Both the position numbers and the translations under genes were made by a program. From contig CAYOJY010000008.1 of NCBI GenBank assembly GCA_964404455.1, forward strand, positions 1 through 25,105: DNA of 25,105 nucleotides, written 5' to 3'. This stretch comes from CAKOSP01 sp964404455 (lineage in GTDB: Bacteria; Bacillota_I; Bacilli_A; RF39; UBA660). Below are positions 7,433 to 15,822 of the stretch, piece by piece. Numbering within the stretch: the stretch's first letter is position 1; every line of letters begins with the position of its first letter. Below the pieces are notes generated by a model. It searched no databases and was not told where the DNA came from. It worked only from the letters and a program-made list of their open reading frames with translations.

Positions 7433-8779
7433 TAATTCAATGCCAATTTCATTAACCGGTCCGGCACCAATAGTAATTATTAAATCGTTATCCTGAACAT
7501 TTTGTTTTAAATAAGTAACGATTTTTTCAAATGTATCTAAATAAACAACTTTTTTATTATCTTTTTTAATTTTATTGACAATAATATCTTCTGATATGCC
7601 ATAAATATTAGTTTCTCTAGCGGGAAATATTGGGGCGATAATAATATTATCAAAATCTTTTAAAACATTAACAAATTCATCTAAATGTTCAGTTGTACGC
7701 GAAAAAGTATGAGATTGAAATATTGCCCAATTTTGATTCCCTTTAATATTTTTAAGGGAATTTAATGTTGTTTGTATTTCTGCTGGATGATGAGCATAAT
7801 CATCATAAACTTTGATATTATTTTTATATGTTCCAATAAACTCAAACCGCCTTTCAACCCCCTGGTATTTTTCTATTCCTTTTTTTATTATACTGTAATC
7901 ATTTATATATTTTGTTGATAAAGCAAAAACAGCAAGAGAATTATAAATATTGTGAATCCCCGGAATATTTAAATTTATAGTTTCTAAAAATTCCTTTTTT
8001 TTATAAATGTCATAAGTAGGTAAACCCGAATTATTAAAAATAATATTTTTGGCTATAAAATCCGCCTCATTATTAATTCCGTAAGTTATAATATTTGTTT
8101 TATTATTTAATAATTCTTGAGAATTCTCATCATCGTTATTAATAACTAAATAACCATTTTGGGGTAATAGTTCTGTATATTTTTTAAAAGATTTTTTAAT
8201 ATTATCTAAATTTTTAAAGTAATCAAGATGGTCATTATCAATATTGGTAATAATAGTAGCTGTAGGGTAAAAATGAAGAAATGAATCAACATATTCACAA
8301 GCCTCTATAATTAAATATTCATCATTACCTATTTTAATATTCCCATTTATTTCATTTAACATCGCGCCAATTTGAATTGTCGGGTTATAATCAGCTTCTA
8401 AAAAAACTAAGGATAATAAACCTGTTGATGTACTTTTACCATGAGTTCCGGCAACGCAAAGACAATTTTTATAATCTTTGGAAATCATTCCTAGAGCAAT
8501 TGATCTTTCATAAATTTCTTTATTTAATTTTTTAGCTAGAACTAATTCAGGATTATCTTCATTAATAGCAGCTGTATAAATAATAATATCAGCATCTTCG
8601 ATTAATTTTAAATCATACCCAATAATAATATTAATTCCTACTGCTTCTAATTTCGAAATTATTTTTGAATTTTTTTGGTCAGATCCCGTAATAATGTTAT
8701 GCTTATTTAATAAAATGGCAATCCCACTCATGCTGATGCCACCAATCCCAATCATATGAATTTTTTTGTTTTTAAACAT
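7424..8779 (-). CDS. murC: UDP-N-acetylmuramate--L-alanine ligase
   Basis: MurC adds L-alanine to UDP-MurNAc with ATP, the first amino acid step of the peptidoglycan stem. The N-terminal nucleotide-sugar domain starts HMIGIGGISMSGIAILL, and the ATP P-loop is GTHGKST (111-117), with Ser instead of the commoner Thr after GK. Further motifs are IEACEYVDSFLHFYP, ITNIDNDHLDYF and YDDYAHHP. At 451 residues it is full length. The ATG at 8779 is preceded by GAGGTG (8793-8788, minus). It stands alone, outside any mur/fts cluster, under its own promoter. Its 3' end overlaps dusB by 9 bases, so antisense interference between the two transcripts is possible. Confidence 0.95.
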   Translation of the reverse strand: MFKNKKIHMIGIGGISMSGIAILLNKHNIITGSDQKNSKIISKLEAVGINIIIGYDLKLIEDADIIIYTAAINEDNPELVLAKKLNKEIYERSIALGMISKDYKNCLCVAGTHGKSTSTGLLSLVFLEADYNPTIQIGAMLNEINGNIKIGNDEYLIIEACEYVDSFLHFYPTATIITNIDNDHLDYFKNLDNIKKSFKKYTELLPQNGYLVINNDDENSQELLNNKTNIITYGINNEADFIAKNIIFNNSGLPTYDIYKKKEFLETINLNIPGIHNIYNSLAVFALSTKYINDYSIIKKGIEKYQGVERRFEFIGTYKNNIKVYDDYAHHPAEIQTTLNSLKNIKGNQNWAIFQSHTFSRTTEHLDEFVNVLKDFDNIIIAPIFPARETNIYGISEDIIVNKIKKDNKKVVYLDTFEKIVTYLKQNVQDNDLIITIGAGPVNEIGIELLK

Positions 8780-9130
8780 AGAAATTTCACCTCTATTTCA
8801 TTATATAACAAAACAGAAATTTATATCAAGAAAAACCAAGTTTCTAAAAAAAATATAAAAAATAAAAAGATGAAAAATCAAAAAATGTAAAATATGTGAA
8901 AATCGAACAAATTAAAAAAGTAAAGTTTTACTAAAAAATTAAAAAAAATAAAAAAAGTTGTTTTTTCTTTTAAATGCAGAGGTATTTGATGTTTTTTTAT
9001 AAAAAGTTTAAAAATACAAACGCCTTAAAATCGTAATTTTACAAAAAATAGAAAGTGTCTAATATTTAAATTTTGGTTTACTTTTTAAAATATATTGATT
9101 AAAATTAAATTAGAAAGAGGTAGAAGTAAA
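8780..9130. other. A-rich intergenic region between murC and nrdD
   Basis: The 351 bases between two divergent genes are extremely A-rich on the plus strand and hold no credible ORF. I see the murC promoter at the left end. In the middle is a weak hairpin candidate: AGGTATTTG at about 8979-8987 against CAAACGCCT at about 9017-9025, with one G-U and one mismatch. A possible nrdD promoter has TTTACT (9077-9082), 17 bases, then TAAAAT (9100-9105). I could not find a convincing NrdR box pair. Confidence 0.4.
8800..8829 (-). promoter_or_regulatory. Promoter of murC
   Basis: On the minus strand TTGATA (8829-8824) and TATAAT (8805-8800) are separated by 18 bases. Transcription would start near 8793, so the leader is very short and begins at or next to the GAGGTG ribosome site (8793-8788). 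Confidence 0.6.
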
Positions 9131-11458
9131 ATGATAAATATGGAAGATCAAATACTTAATAAATTAATTGTTGTTAAAAGAAGCGGTTCTAAGGTTGATT
9201 TTAATAAAACTAAAATTGCTTTAGCTATTAAAAAAGGTTTTGACAGTTTAACTTTTCAAAATGAAGAAAATGAAGAAAACGAAATAATTAATAAATATAA
9301 TGAAAAAGATATTCAGAAAGTATGTCAAGCAGTTATAAAAGATATTATTTCTAATTACGAAAATAAAGAAAGAATAAAGATTGAAGAAATTCAAGATATA
9401 ATAGAGTATAATTTACAAAAGTGCGGTTATCCTGATGTATATGAATCTTTTGCTAATTATCGTGAAAAAAGAGCTCAATCAAGAGAACTATTTATTCATG
9501 ATAAAAAAGTTCACAAGTTTTTAAAAACTTTAGAAGGTCTTGGCTTAAAAAGTGCTAGCGAAGAAGATTTTAAAAGAGAAAATGCGAATGTTGATGGCGA
9601 TACAGCAATGGGAACAATGCTTCAATATGGTTCGACGGTATCTAAAGAATTTGCAAAAGATTATTTAATGAAAAAGAAATTTGTGGATGCTCATGAAGAT
9701 GGCGATATTCATATTCATGATATGGACTTTGTGGCAATGGGAACAACAACGTGTACCCAAATTGATTTAGAAAAATTATTTAAAAATGGTTTTTCAACAG
9801 GACATGGACATTTAAGAGAACCAAATGATATTATGAGTTATTCCGCTTTAGCGGCTATTGTAATTCAATCAAATCAAAATGATCAACATGGTGGGCAATC
9901 AATTCCGGCATTTGATTATTATTTAGCGCCTGGTGTTTTAAAATCATATAAAAAAATATTAAGAGATATAATTCGTGATTATTTAGATTTAGAAGGTATG
10001 ACAGAATTTGTTGGCATGACTGGTTTAGAAAAAGAAATATCTAAACTTTCCACTATAGATATAAATATTAAATATTTTGAAAAATATTATAAAAATAATG
10101 AAGTATTAAAAAGATTATTTGAAATGGCTATAAAAAAAGCTTTACAAAAAACCGACAAAAGAACTTATCAGGCAATGGAAGCTTTTGTTCATAATTTAAA
10201 TACAATGCATTCAAGAGCGGGAGCACAAGTACCATTTTCTTCAATCAATTTTGGAACTGATACATCAAGTGAAGGAAGAATGATAACTAAAAATTACCTG
10301 CTGTCGGCTGAAGCCGGTTTAGGTTATGGCGAAACCCCAATATTTCCTATTTCAATTTTTAAAGTAAAAGAAGGTATTAATTTTAATCCTAAAGATCCTA
10401 ATTATGACTTATTTAAATTGTCTTTAAGAGTATCTGCTAAAAGATTATTTCCTAACTGGTCATTCCTAGATGTACCATTTAATTTAGCTTTTTACAACCC
10501 AGATGACTTTAAAACCGAAGTTGCTTATATGGGATGCCGGACGAGAGTTTTAGCAAATGTGACAGATCCTGAAAAAGCTATAACCCCAGGAAGAGGTAAT
10601 TTATCATTTACAACTTTAAATTTACCTAGATTAGGCTTAAAACATGGAATTACTTTTGGCAAAACAAGAGAAAAAGCTGATATGAAAGCCTTTTATGAAG
10701 AAATGGATGAAAAATTAGAATTAATTAAAGATCAATTATTAGAAAGATATGATTTTCAATGTAAAAAACATATTTATAATTTCCCTTTCTTAATGGGACA
10801 AAGCGTATGGATGGATTCAGATAGATTAAAAATTAATGATAAATTAAAAAAGGTTTTGAAACACGGAACTTTATCCATTGGTTTTATCGGTTTAGCGGAA
10901 TGTTTAAAAGCTTTAATTAACGAACACCATGCTGAGAGTGATAAAGCTCAAAAATTAGGAATGGAAATTGTTAAACATATACGGGAAAAATGTGATGAAT
11001 ATGCCAATAAATATAATTTAAACTTTACTTGCTTAGCTACCCCTGCGGAAGGTTTAAGCGGACGTTTTGTTAATTTAGATAAAGCCATATACGGGAAAAT
11101 TAGAGGTATTACCGATAAAATGTATTATACAAATTCATTTCACGTACCAGTTGATTATAAAATATCAATTGCGGATAAATTAAAAATTGAAGGAGTATAT
11201 CACGTTTATACCAATGCTGGTCATATTAGTTATATCGAATTAGATGGAGATCCATCAGATAATATAGAGGCTTTTGAGTCTATAGTTAGATTAATGAGAA
11301 AAAACAATATTGGTTATGGAGCCATTAATCATCCAGTTGATCGCGATCCAGTTTGTGGCTATGTCGGAGTAATTAAAGATTTTTGTCCAAAATGTGGACG
11401 AAAAGCTTGTGAACCGGTTTTAATAGATACATTAAAAAAATTAGAAGGGAAGGAGTGA
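9131..11458 (+). CDS. nrdD: Anaerobic ribonucleoside-triphosphate reductase, large chain without the glycyl radical loop
   Basis: Class III reductase makes dNTPs from NTPs without oxygen. The start at 9131 follows GAAAGAGG (9113-9120); 9095 has no ribosome site. An ATP-cone allosteric domain covers about residues 10-105 (VVKRSGSKVDFNKTKIALAI). The ten-stranded barrel core follows, with NQNDQHGGQSIPAFDYY, NTMHSRAGAQVPFSSINFG, YMGCRTRVL and TCLATPAEGLSGRF. The C-terminus has a zinc-site segment, VCGYVGVIKDFCPKCGRKAC, with four Cys. The chain then ends with KKLEGKE at residue 775. The expected RRITGYLVG radical-bearing segment is absent and is encoded by the next ORF in another frame. The core contains no internal disruption. 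The activase gene nrdG is not in the window. Reductase identity is certain; what is unusual is where the chain ends. Confidence 0.92.
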   Translation: MINMEDQILNKLIVVKRSGSKVDFNKTKIALAIKKGFDSLTFQNEENEENEIINKYNEKDIQKVCQAVIKDIISNYENKERIKIEEIQDIIEYNLQKCGYPDVYESFANYREKRAQSRELFIHDKKVHKFLKTLEGLGLKSASEEDFKRENANVDGDTAMGTMLQYGSTVSKEFAKDYLMKKKFVDAHEDGDIHIHDMDFVAMGTTTCTQIDLEKLFKNGFSTGHGHLREPNDIMSYSALAAIVIQSNQNDQHGGQSIPAFDYYLAPGVLKSYKKILRDIIRDYLDLEGMTEFVGMTGLEKEISKLSTIDINIKYFEKYYKNNEVLKRLFEMAIKKALQKTDKRTYQAMEAFVHNLNTMHSRAGAQVPFSSINFGTDTSSEGRMITKNYLLSAEAGLGYGETPIFPISIFKVKEGINFNPKDPNYDLFKLSLRVSAKRLFPNWSFLDVPFNLAFYNPDDFKTEVAYMGCRTRVLANVTDPEKAITPGRGNLSFTTLNLPRLGLKHGITFGKTREKADMKAFYEEMDEKLELIKDQLLERYDFQCKKHIYNFPFLMGQSVWMDSDRLKINDKLKKVLKHGTLSIGFIGLAECLKALINEHHAESDKAQKLGMEIVKHIREKCDEYANKYNLNFTCLATPAEGLSGRFVNLDKAIYGKIRGITDKMYYTNSFHVPVDYKISIADKLKIEGVYHVYTNAGHISYIELDGDPSDNIEAFESIVRLMRKNNIGYGAINHPVDRDPVCGYVGVIKDFCPKCGRKACEPVLIDTLKKLEGKE

Positions 11459-11462
11459 AAAA

Positions 11463-11624
11463 ATGAAAAAGGCAAAAGAAAATGAAGTTGTTTCAAAAAA
11501 ACAAGTTGGCGAGGGTATTGATTTTGAAAGAATACGTCGCATAACTGGTTATTTAGTAGGAACTGTCGACAGATTCAATGACGCTAAGAGAGCCGAAGAA
11601 CACGATAGATTAAAACATTGTTAA
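11463..11624 (+). CDS. Separate glycyl radical peptide of the anaerobic ribonucleotide reductase
   Basis: This 53-codon ORF encodes a short Lys/Glu-rich start (MKKAKENEVVSKKQVGEG) followed by FERIRRITGYLVGTVDRF and a tail ending AEEHDRLKHC. The RxxGY radical motif with candidate radical G29 is the C-terminal glycyl radical loop normally fused to NrdD. The ribosome site AAGGAG (11450-11455) lies inside the last codons of the large chain and ends 7 bases from the ATG, and the ORF begins 4 bases after the TGA, so translation is probably coupled. The two frames differ (+1 relative to the large chain). In the small frame the nearest upstream stop is TAG at 11442-11444, so the open frames overlap by only about 14 bases. 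Alternatives are a programmed +1 shift at GAG-TGA or a one-base sequence error in GGG (11447-11449). In form it recalls YfiD/GrcA, the standalone glycyl radical unit for pyruvate formate-lyase. Confidence 0.85.
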   Translation: MKKAKENEVVSKKQVGEGIDFERIRRITGYLVGTVDRFNDAKRAEEHDRLKHC

Positions 11625-11671
11625 TCTATGTTAAAAACATAAAAAAGATTTTAAGTAAGAACTGTGAAAAG

Positions 11672-11705
11672 ATGATTTCTGTATTTATCAGGAGTCATTT
11701 TTTTA
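11672..11705 (+). terminator. Terminator after the nrdD unit
   Basis: ATGATTTCTG (11672-11681) pairs with CAGGAGTCAT (11689-11698), 10 pairs including two G-U, with loop TATTTAT and a run of T from 11698 to 11704. It closes the transcript of nrdD and the glycyl radical ORF, showing that nrdG is not downstream in the same unit. Confidence 0.75.
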
Positions 11706-11794
11706 ATCATTATAAACATAATTATAATAATATAATTTTTAATTTTATTACATCCATCTCTAAAAGAAAAACACCTTATACTTAAATTATATCG

Positions 11795-11829
11795 TTGACA
11801 TTTTAAGATTTTATCAATAATATTATAAT
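11795..11829 (+). promoter_or_regulatory. Promoter of murD
   Basis: A perfect TTGACA lies at 11795-11800. At 17 bases there is TAATAT (11818-11823); a perfect TATAAT (11824-11829) is 23 bases away, too far for normal use. Either choice starts transcription only about 7-13 bases before the ATG at 11843, so the leader is very short, and with the TATAAT choice it would lack the ribosome site. Confidence 0.5.
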
Positions 11830-11842
11830 GGAGGGATTAATC

Positions 11843-13165
11843 ATGTATTTAAATAAAAAAATATTAATTTTAGGCGCGGCAAGAAGTGGAATGGCGGTTG
11901 CAAAATTAATTGGCAAGAATAATGAAGTAATTTTAACGGACTTAAATGATTTAAGTAAAGATAATGAAAAAATATTAAAAGATTTAGGAATACAGGTTAT
12001 TATTACCGATAAACAAAGTGACATTTTAGATGAAAGTTTTGATTTAGTGATAAAAAACCCGGGAGTTTTACCTCATAATGAAGTAATTTTAAAAGCTAAA
12101 AAATTAGGAATAAAGATAGAAAATGATATTGAGGTTGCGTATCATTACTTACCAGAAAATGTTAAAATAATTGGCATTACAGGTTCTAATGGGAAAACAA
12201 CGACAATTACAATTATTTATGAATTATTAAAAAGAATGAAACAAAAAGTTTATTTGGGTGGGAATATTGGCGTACCTTTTTGTGATATTGTAAAAAACAT
12301 TGAAAAAGATAGTATAGTTTTATTAGAAATATCTGATCATCAACTTTTAAATCTTGATTCTTTTAAAACAAATATAAGTGTTTTAACCAATATTTGTCCA
12401 ACTCATTTAGATTATCATAAAACATATGAAAAATATAAAAATACCAAAAAAATAATATTTAATAAGCATACTAATTTAGATATAGCTATTATTAATTATG
12501 ATAATCAAGACAGTTTAGATATTATAAAAGACATACCTAGTAAAAAAATTTATTTTAATAATAATATTAACTATTTTAATAATGAAGCTGTTTTTATTAA
12601 TAATGAGTTAATTATTAATTTGCATGATATCAAATTAGTTGGAGAACATAATTATGAAAATATTTTAGCTGCTTTATTAGTTATTAATGAACTGTATTTA
12701 GATAAAAAAATTATTAAAGAATTTTTAAGTGATTTTAGTGGTGTTGAACATCGGATTGAATTTGTTAATGAATTAAATGGGGTTAAATATTTTAATGATT
12801 CCAAATCGACTAATCCGGTTAGTACAATTACAGCTTTAAAAACTTTTAATGAACCAATTCATTTAATATTAGGAGGTTTAAATCGTAATCAGGATTTTAA
12901 TGAATTAAATGATTATATTAAAAATGTTAAATGTATTTATGCGATTGGAGAAGTAACTGAACGAATATATGAATATGCTCAAAAATTAAATATTAAATGT
13001 GAAAAATGCTATGAGCTAAAAAAGGCTGTAGAAATAATTAAAAATAATACGGATTTAAAGGCAGGCGAAATTGTATTATTATCTCCCGCCAGTGCATCGC
13101 AAGATCAATACGATAATTATGAACAAAGAGGTATTGATTATAAAAATAGTATAAATAATAGATAA
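11843..13165 (+). CDS. murD: UDP-N-acetylmuramoyl-L-alanine--D-glutamate ligase
   Basis: MurD adds D-glutamate to UDP-MurNAc-L-Ala. The start at 11843 is supported by GGAGGG (11829-11834); the ATG at 11828 overlaps that site. The N-terminal domain begins KILILGAARSGMAVAKL, the P-loop is GSNGKTT (114-120), and LTNICPTHLDYH, VEHRIEFV, FNDSKSTNP and LSPASASQDQYDNYEQRG are typical MurD motifs of the central and C-terminal domains. At 440 residues it is complete. It is separated from mraY, ftsW and murG, which usually flank it, so the classical division/cell-wall cluster is dispersed in this organism. The next gene has its own promoter. Confidence 0.95.
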   Translation: MYLNKKILILGAARSGMAVAKLIGKNNEVILTDLNDLSKDNEKILKDLGIQVIITDKQSDILDESFDLVIKNPGVLPHNEVILKAKKLGIKIENDIEVAYHYLPENVKIIGITGSNGKTTTITIIYELLKRMKQKVYLGGNIGVPFCDIVKNIEKDSIVLLEISDHQLLNLDSFKTNISVLTNICPTHLDYHKTYEKYKNTKKIIFNKHTNLDIAIINYDNQDSLDIIKDIPSKKIYFNNNINYFNNEAVFINNELIINLHDIKLVGEHNYENILAALLVINELYLDKKIIKEFLSDFSGVEHRIEFVNELNGVKYFNDSKSTNPVSTITALKTFNEPIHLILGGLNRNQDFNELNDYIKNVKCIYAIGEVTERIYEYAQKLNIKCEKCYELKKAVEIIKNNTDLKAGEIVLLSPASASQDQYDNYEQRGIDYKNSINNR

Positions 13166-13168
13166 ATA

Positions 13169-13197
13169 TTGAAAAATACTAAAAATCAAGTTATAAT
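13169..13197 (+). promoter_or_regulatory. Promoter of the anchored surface protein gene
   Basis: TTGAAA (13169-13174), 17 bases, TATAAT (13192-13197) is close to the vegetative consensus. It begins just after the murD stop, with the start expected near 13204. Confidence 0.7.
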
Positions 13198-13226
13198 AGT
13201 AATAATAATAGAAAGGGATATGATTT

Positions 13227-14318
13227 ATGAATGGACAAATGCCAAATAATTCCGGTGTTGGAATGGATCCAACAACTTTAGGAACGATTGGAGCGCCAAT
13301 TGAAAATTTAGAAACACTAGATACTGCACCAACACAATTTACTCAAGAAAAAAGAGAGGATATTGGGCAAGTTCCCCCGGAACAAAAAGATAATAAGAAA
13401 AAACCGATGAATAAAATATTATTTATTTTATTAATTGTAGCTTTAATAGCTGGTGTTGCCTATGGAGTATATTACTATTTATCTCTGGGCAATAAAAATG
13501 ATAATCGTGTTAAAACTAAAGATGTTTCATTGGTAATAGGGGAAACCTTACCAACAGATTTTAGAGAATATGCAACATTTACCGAAATTAATCCTACTAA
13601 TTGTTCATTAGATACTACTTTAGTTAATGTTACTAAAACTGGAACATATGATTATTCAATTACTTGTGGAAGTAAAATATATAAAGGAAAAGTTTTAGTA
13701 AAAGAAGGTGAATTACCAGAGGTAGTTTTAAAAGACGCAACTATCGAAGTTAATGGAGAAATTAAACCGGAAGACTTTATTGAAAGTTGTGATGATGATG
13801 ATTGCACATATGCTTTTGTCAAAGAAAATGAAGTTTTAGAATTATTAAAAAAAGCTGGAGGACCGTACGAAGTAGAAATTAAAATAACTGCTAAAAGTGG
13901 TAGCAGTGTGGTAAAAAAAGGTAATTTAACAATAACTGAATTTGCCATTATAGCTTATTTAGAATGTACATCTCCATCAGGAAATATCGAGGGTTATAAG
14001 GGAACTAAAACTATTGTTGATCGCTTGGCAATTGGAAAAGGAAATGTTTTTGTTAATTTAGCAACTAGAAATTATGTGTATACTTTTACTGATGAAGTGG
14101 AATATAATCAATTAAAAACTGAAAAAGAAGAAGCTACCGAATTTGATAAAATAACTGGTAATTTAGAATTTAATGATACCGAAAAAAATCTTAAAATAAC
14201 TGTTAAATTAGTTGGCGATACCTTAGATTTAGAATATGGTGGTGAATTTCCAAAAGAGTATATTAAAATAAATGCTTACTATACGGGAAAAGATTATACA
14301 TGTCGGGCAACCAAATAA
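13227..14318 (+). CDS. Membrane-anchored extracellular protein of unknown function
   Basis: I do not recognise a named family. About 60 hydrophilic, Pro/Gln/Asn-rich residues precede a single membrane helix at about 63-86 (ILFILLIVALIAGVAYGVYY), giving a type II topology with a cytosolic N-tail. The outer part, about 275 residues, is rich in beta-prone repeats (for example DVSLVIGETLPTDF and DATIEVNGEIKPEDF, which look like two tandem Ig-like units of about 70 residues). It has several Cys, including a close pair in ESCDDDDC and others flanking each unit, that could form disulfides. The ribosome site GAAAGGGA lies at 13211-13218. It has its own promoter and a terminator, so it is monocistronic. 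A role in surface adhesion or cell-envelope structure is a guess from architecture only. Confidence 0.75.
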   Translation: MNGQMPNNSGVGMDPTTLGTIGAPIENLETLDTAPTQFTQEKREDIGQVPPEQKDNKKKPMNKILFILLIVALIAGVAYGVYYYLSLGNKNDNRVKTKDVSLVIGETLPTDFREYATFTEINPTNCSLDTTLVNVTKTGTYDYSITCGSKIYKGKVLVKEGELPEVVLKDATIEVNGEIKPEDFIESCDDDDCTYAFVKENEVLELLKKAGGPYEVEIKITAKSGSSVVKKGNLTITEFAIIAYLECTSPSGNIEGYKGTKTIVDRLAIGKGNVFVNLATRNYVYTFTDEVEYNQLKTEKEEATEFDKITGNLEFNDTEKNLKITVKLVGDTLDLEYGGEFPKEYIKINAYYTGKDYTCRATK

Positions 14319-14324
14319 ATATTT

Positions 14325-14367
14325 AACAAAAAAACTTGATTTATTAATAATTTATCAAGTTTTTTTA
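14325..14367. terminator. Bidirectional terminator between the surface protein and zinc-ribbon genes
   Basis: ACTTGAT (14334-14340) and ATCAAGT (14354-14360) form a stem around a 13-base A/T loop. It is flanked by an A-run on the left and a T-run to 14367 on the right, so it can end both convergent genes. Confidence 0.75.
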
Positions 14368-14505
14368 TCTCTGGTTTTTATTTTTTTTACATTTCTTGCA
14401 TTTCTTTGGTTCAGAGAAATTCATTTCTTTAAAAAATTCTTGATCTTTTACGCTAAAAATAAATTCATATCCACATTCATTGCATTTAATTTTTTTGTCT
14501 TGCAT
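14365..14505 (-). CDS. Small zinc-ribbon protein (zf-trcl type)
   Basis: This 46-residue protein has CNECG near the N-terminus, then EFIFSVKDQEFFKEMNF and CKKC near the C-terminus. The arrangement fits the probable zinc-ribbon family found in many Firmicutes (CxxCGxxFxFtxxEQxfy...CxxC). I choose the ATG at 14505 because GAGGAGGT lies 8 bases upstream on the minus strand; an upstream ATG at 14568 has no such site. Four Cys should bind one zinc. The function of the family is unknown; nucleic acid or ribosome binding is a common guess for such ribbons. It lies downstream of the polymerase gene on the same strand with a gap of about 100 bases. Confidence 0.8.
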   Translation of the reverse strand: MQDKKIKCNECGYEFIFSVKDQEFFKEMNFSEPKKCKKCKKNKNQR

Positions 14506-14602
14506 ATTTTTTACCTCCTCTTTGGGTTTTATATCCATTTTATAACCTAAGGAAAAGATAATAAACATAAAATTAAAACCGTATCCAATTTATCATAAAT
14601 AT

Positions 14603-15817
14603 TTATTTTTCTTTTTCGCTATTATCTTCTATTAGGAAAGAAGCTTTTTTGATTATTTCTTTTCCATATTTCTTTTTAATATCAATAATTGTCTGATTGA
14701 ATTTATCATTTTCAATGATATTATCAATATTATCAAATAAACTTAATTGCTTTCCTAATTTATCACTTAAATTACTTAAATGAATTGAAATTTTGCGAAT
14801 AGGTATATATTCATAATACTGTTCAAATATATGCTGACATATTTCAAAAAATACTTTCATATCATCATTTGGTTTCTCTAAAGTTATAGATTTTTGAAAA
14901 AAGCCGCCAAAATCGAATGAGTAATCAATTCGAAAACCAATTGTTTGAGCTTCTTTATTATTATTTCTTAATTTCTCACTTAATGAATCCAACATTTCTA
15001 ATATAATGGGAAATATATTTAATTCATTATAATTAACTAAAAACATTTTTGATCTGGAATAAGATTTATCAATAGCCATTTTATTTTCATTTTTTACATT
15101 ACTTTCATCAATTCCATTTGCGTGATTCCATAAATCATATCCTAAAACTCCGAATTTTTGAACTAATTTTAATTTATCATAATTAGCTAAATCTTTCATT
15201 GAAAATATTCCTAAAGAATTTAATTTATTTTCGGTTTTTTTGCCAATTCCCCAAACTTTATTTAATGACGTGATTGGCCATAATTTACTTTTTACATCTT
15301 CATATGTCCATTTTGCAATGCCTTTTTTAATATTTTTAGCATCAATATCCATAGCTACTTTGGCTATAAACATATTTGGTCCAATTCCACAACTAGCAGT
15401 TAAACCAGTTTTTTGATAAATAGTTTTTAATATTTCCGCGGCTAATTCCCAATCTGTTTTTTTATATAATTTCAAATAATTAGTAACATCTAAAAAACAT
15501 TCATCAATTGAATATACATGTAAATCTTCTTTGGCTATAAATTCTAAATAAACATCAATTACTTTTTGGCTATATTTTTCATATAAATAATGTTTGGGAC
15601 TAACAATTTTATAATCAATATAAGGAGGTATTTCATATAATCGTGACCTAGATTTAATACCTTTATTTTTTAAATAGGGTGTTATAGCTAAAGTAATGGC
15701 TCCCTTACCTTGATGAGGATTAGCAACAACTAAAGGGGTTTTATAAGGATCTAAATTTGCAACAACACATTCGCAGGATGCAAAAAAACTTTTTAAATCA
15801 ATGCATAAAATATTCAT
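14603..15817 (-). CDS. Y-family DNA polymerase (UvrX/YqjW-like)
   Basis: This translesion polymerase copies damaged DNA with low fidelity. The start is the ATG at 15817, with AGGTGA at 15828-15823; the GTG at 15826 overlaps that site. The catalytic metal ligands are visible: D7 in ILCIDLKSFFASCE, and D105-E106 in YSIDECFLD. The fingers segment SRSRLYEIP (from about residue 56) suits the UmuC/UvrX branch. A helix-hairpin-helix thumb is at about 165-215 (VWGIGKKTENKLNSLGI), followed by the little finger. A QLSLF motif at about 357-361 is a textbook beta-clamp binding peptide. At 404 residues it is complete. B. subtilis uvrX and yqjW are under SOS control, and a LexA-like inverted repeat lies just upstream here. 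Confidence 0.9.
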   Translation of the reverse strand: MNILCIDLKSFFASCECVVANLDPYKTPLVVANPHQGKGAITLAITPYLKNKGIKSRSRLYEIPPYIDYKIVSPKHYLYEKYSQKVIDVYLEFIAKEDLHVYSIDECFLDVTNYLKLYKKTDWELAAEILKTIYQKTGLTASCGIGPNMFIAKVAMDIDAKNIKKGIAKWTYEDVKSKLWPITSLNKVWGIGKKTENKLNSLGIFSMKDLANYDKLKLVQKFGVLGYDLWNHANGIDESNVKNENKMAIDKSYSRSKMFLVNYNELNIFPIILEMLDSLSEKLRNNNKEAQTIGFRIDYSFDFGGFFQKSITLEKPNDDMKVFFEICQHIFEQYYEYIPIRKISIHLSNLSDKLGKQLSLFDNIDNIIENDKFNQTIIDIKKKYGKEIIKKASFLIEDNSEKEK

Positions 15818-15822
15818 TTTAA

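Noticed and set aside
8979..9025. Structured RNA upstream of nrdD
   Set aside because: Only one imperfect 9-pair stem in an A-rich region; not enough to call a riboswitch.
11456..11500. Reading TGA as Trp (genetic code 4) to rejoin nrdD
   Set aside because: Reading through the TGA in that frame meets another TGA within about ten codons and never reaches the glycyl radical frame; TGG is used for Trp and several genes end in TGA.
11795..11829. TTGACA with TATAAT as one murD promoter
   Set aside because: The spacing is 23 bases; TAATAT at 17 bases is more plausible.
13652..13948. 98-codon minus-strand ORF inside the surface protein gene
   Set aside because: Shadow of a well-supported plus-strand gene; no ribosome site and no family features.
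14272..14550. Plus-strand hydrophobic 92-codon ORF
   Set aside because: It overlaps the end of the surface protein gene, a terminator and the antisense of the zinc-ribbon gene, whose ribosome site and Cys motif are much stronger evidence.
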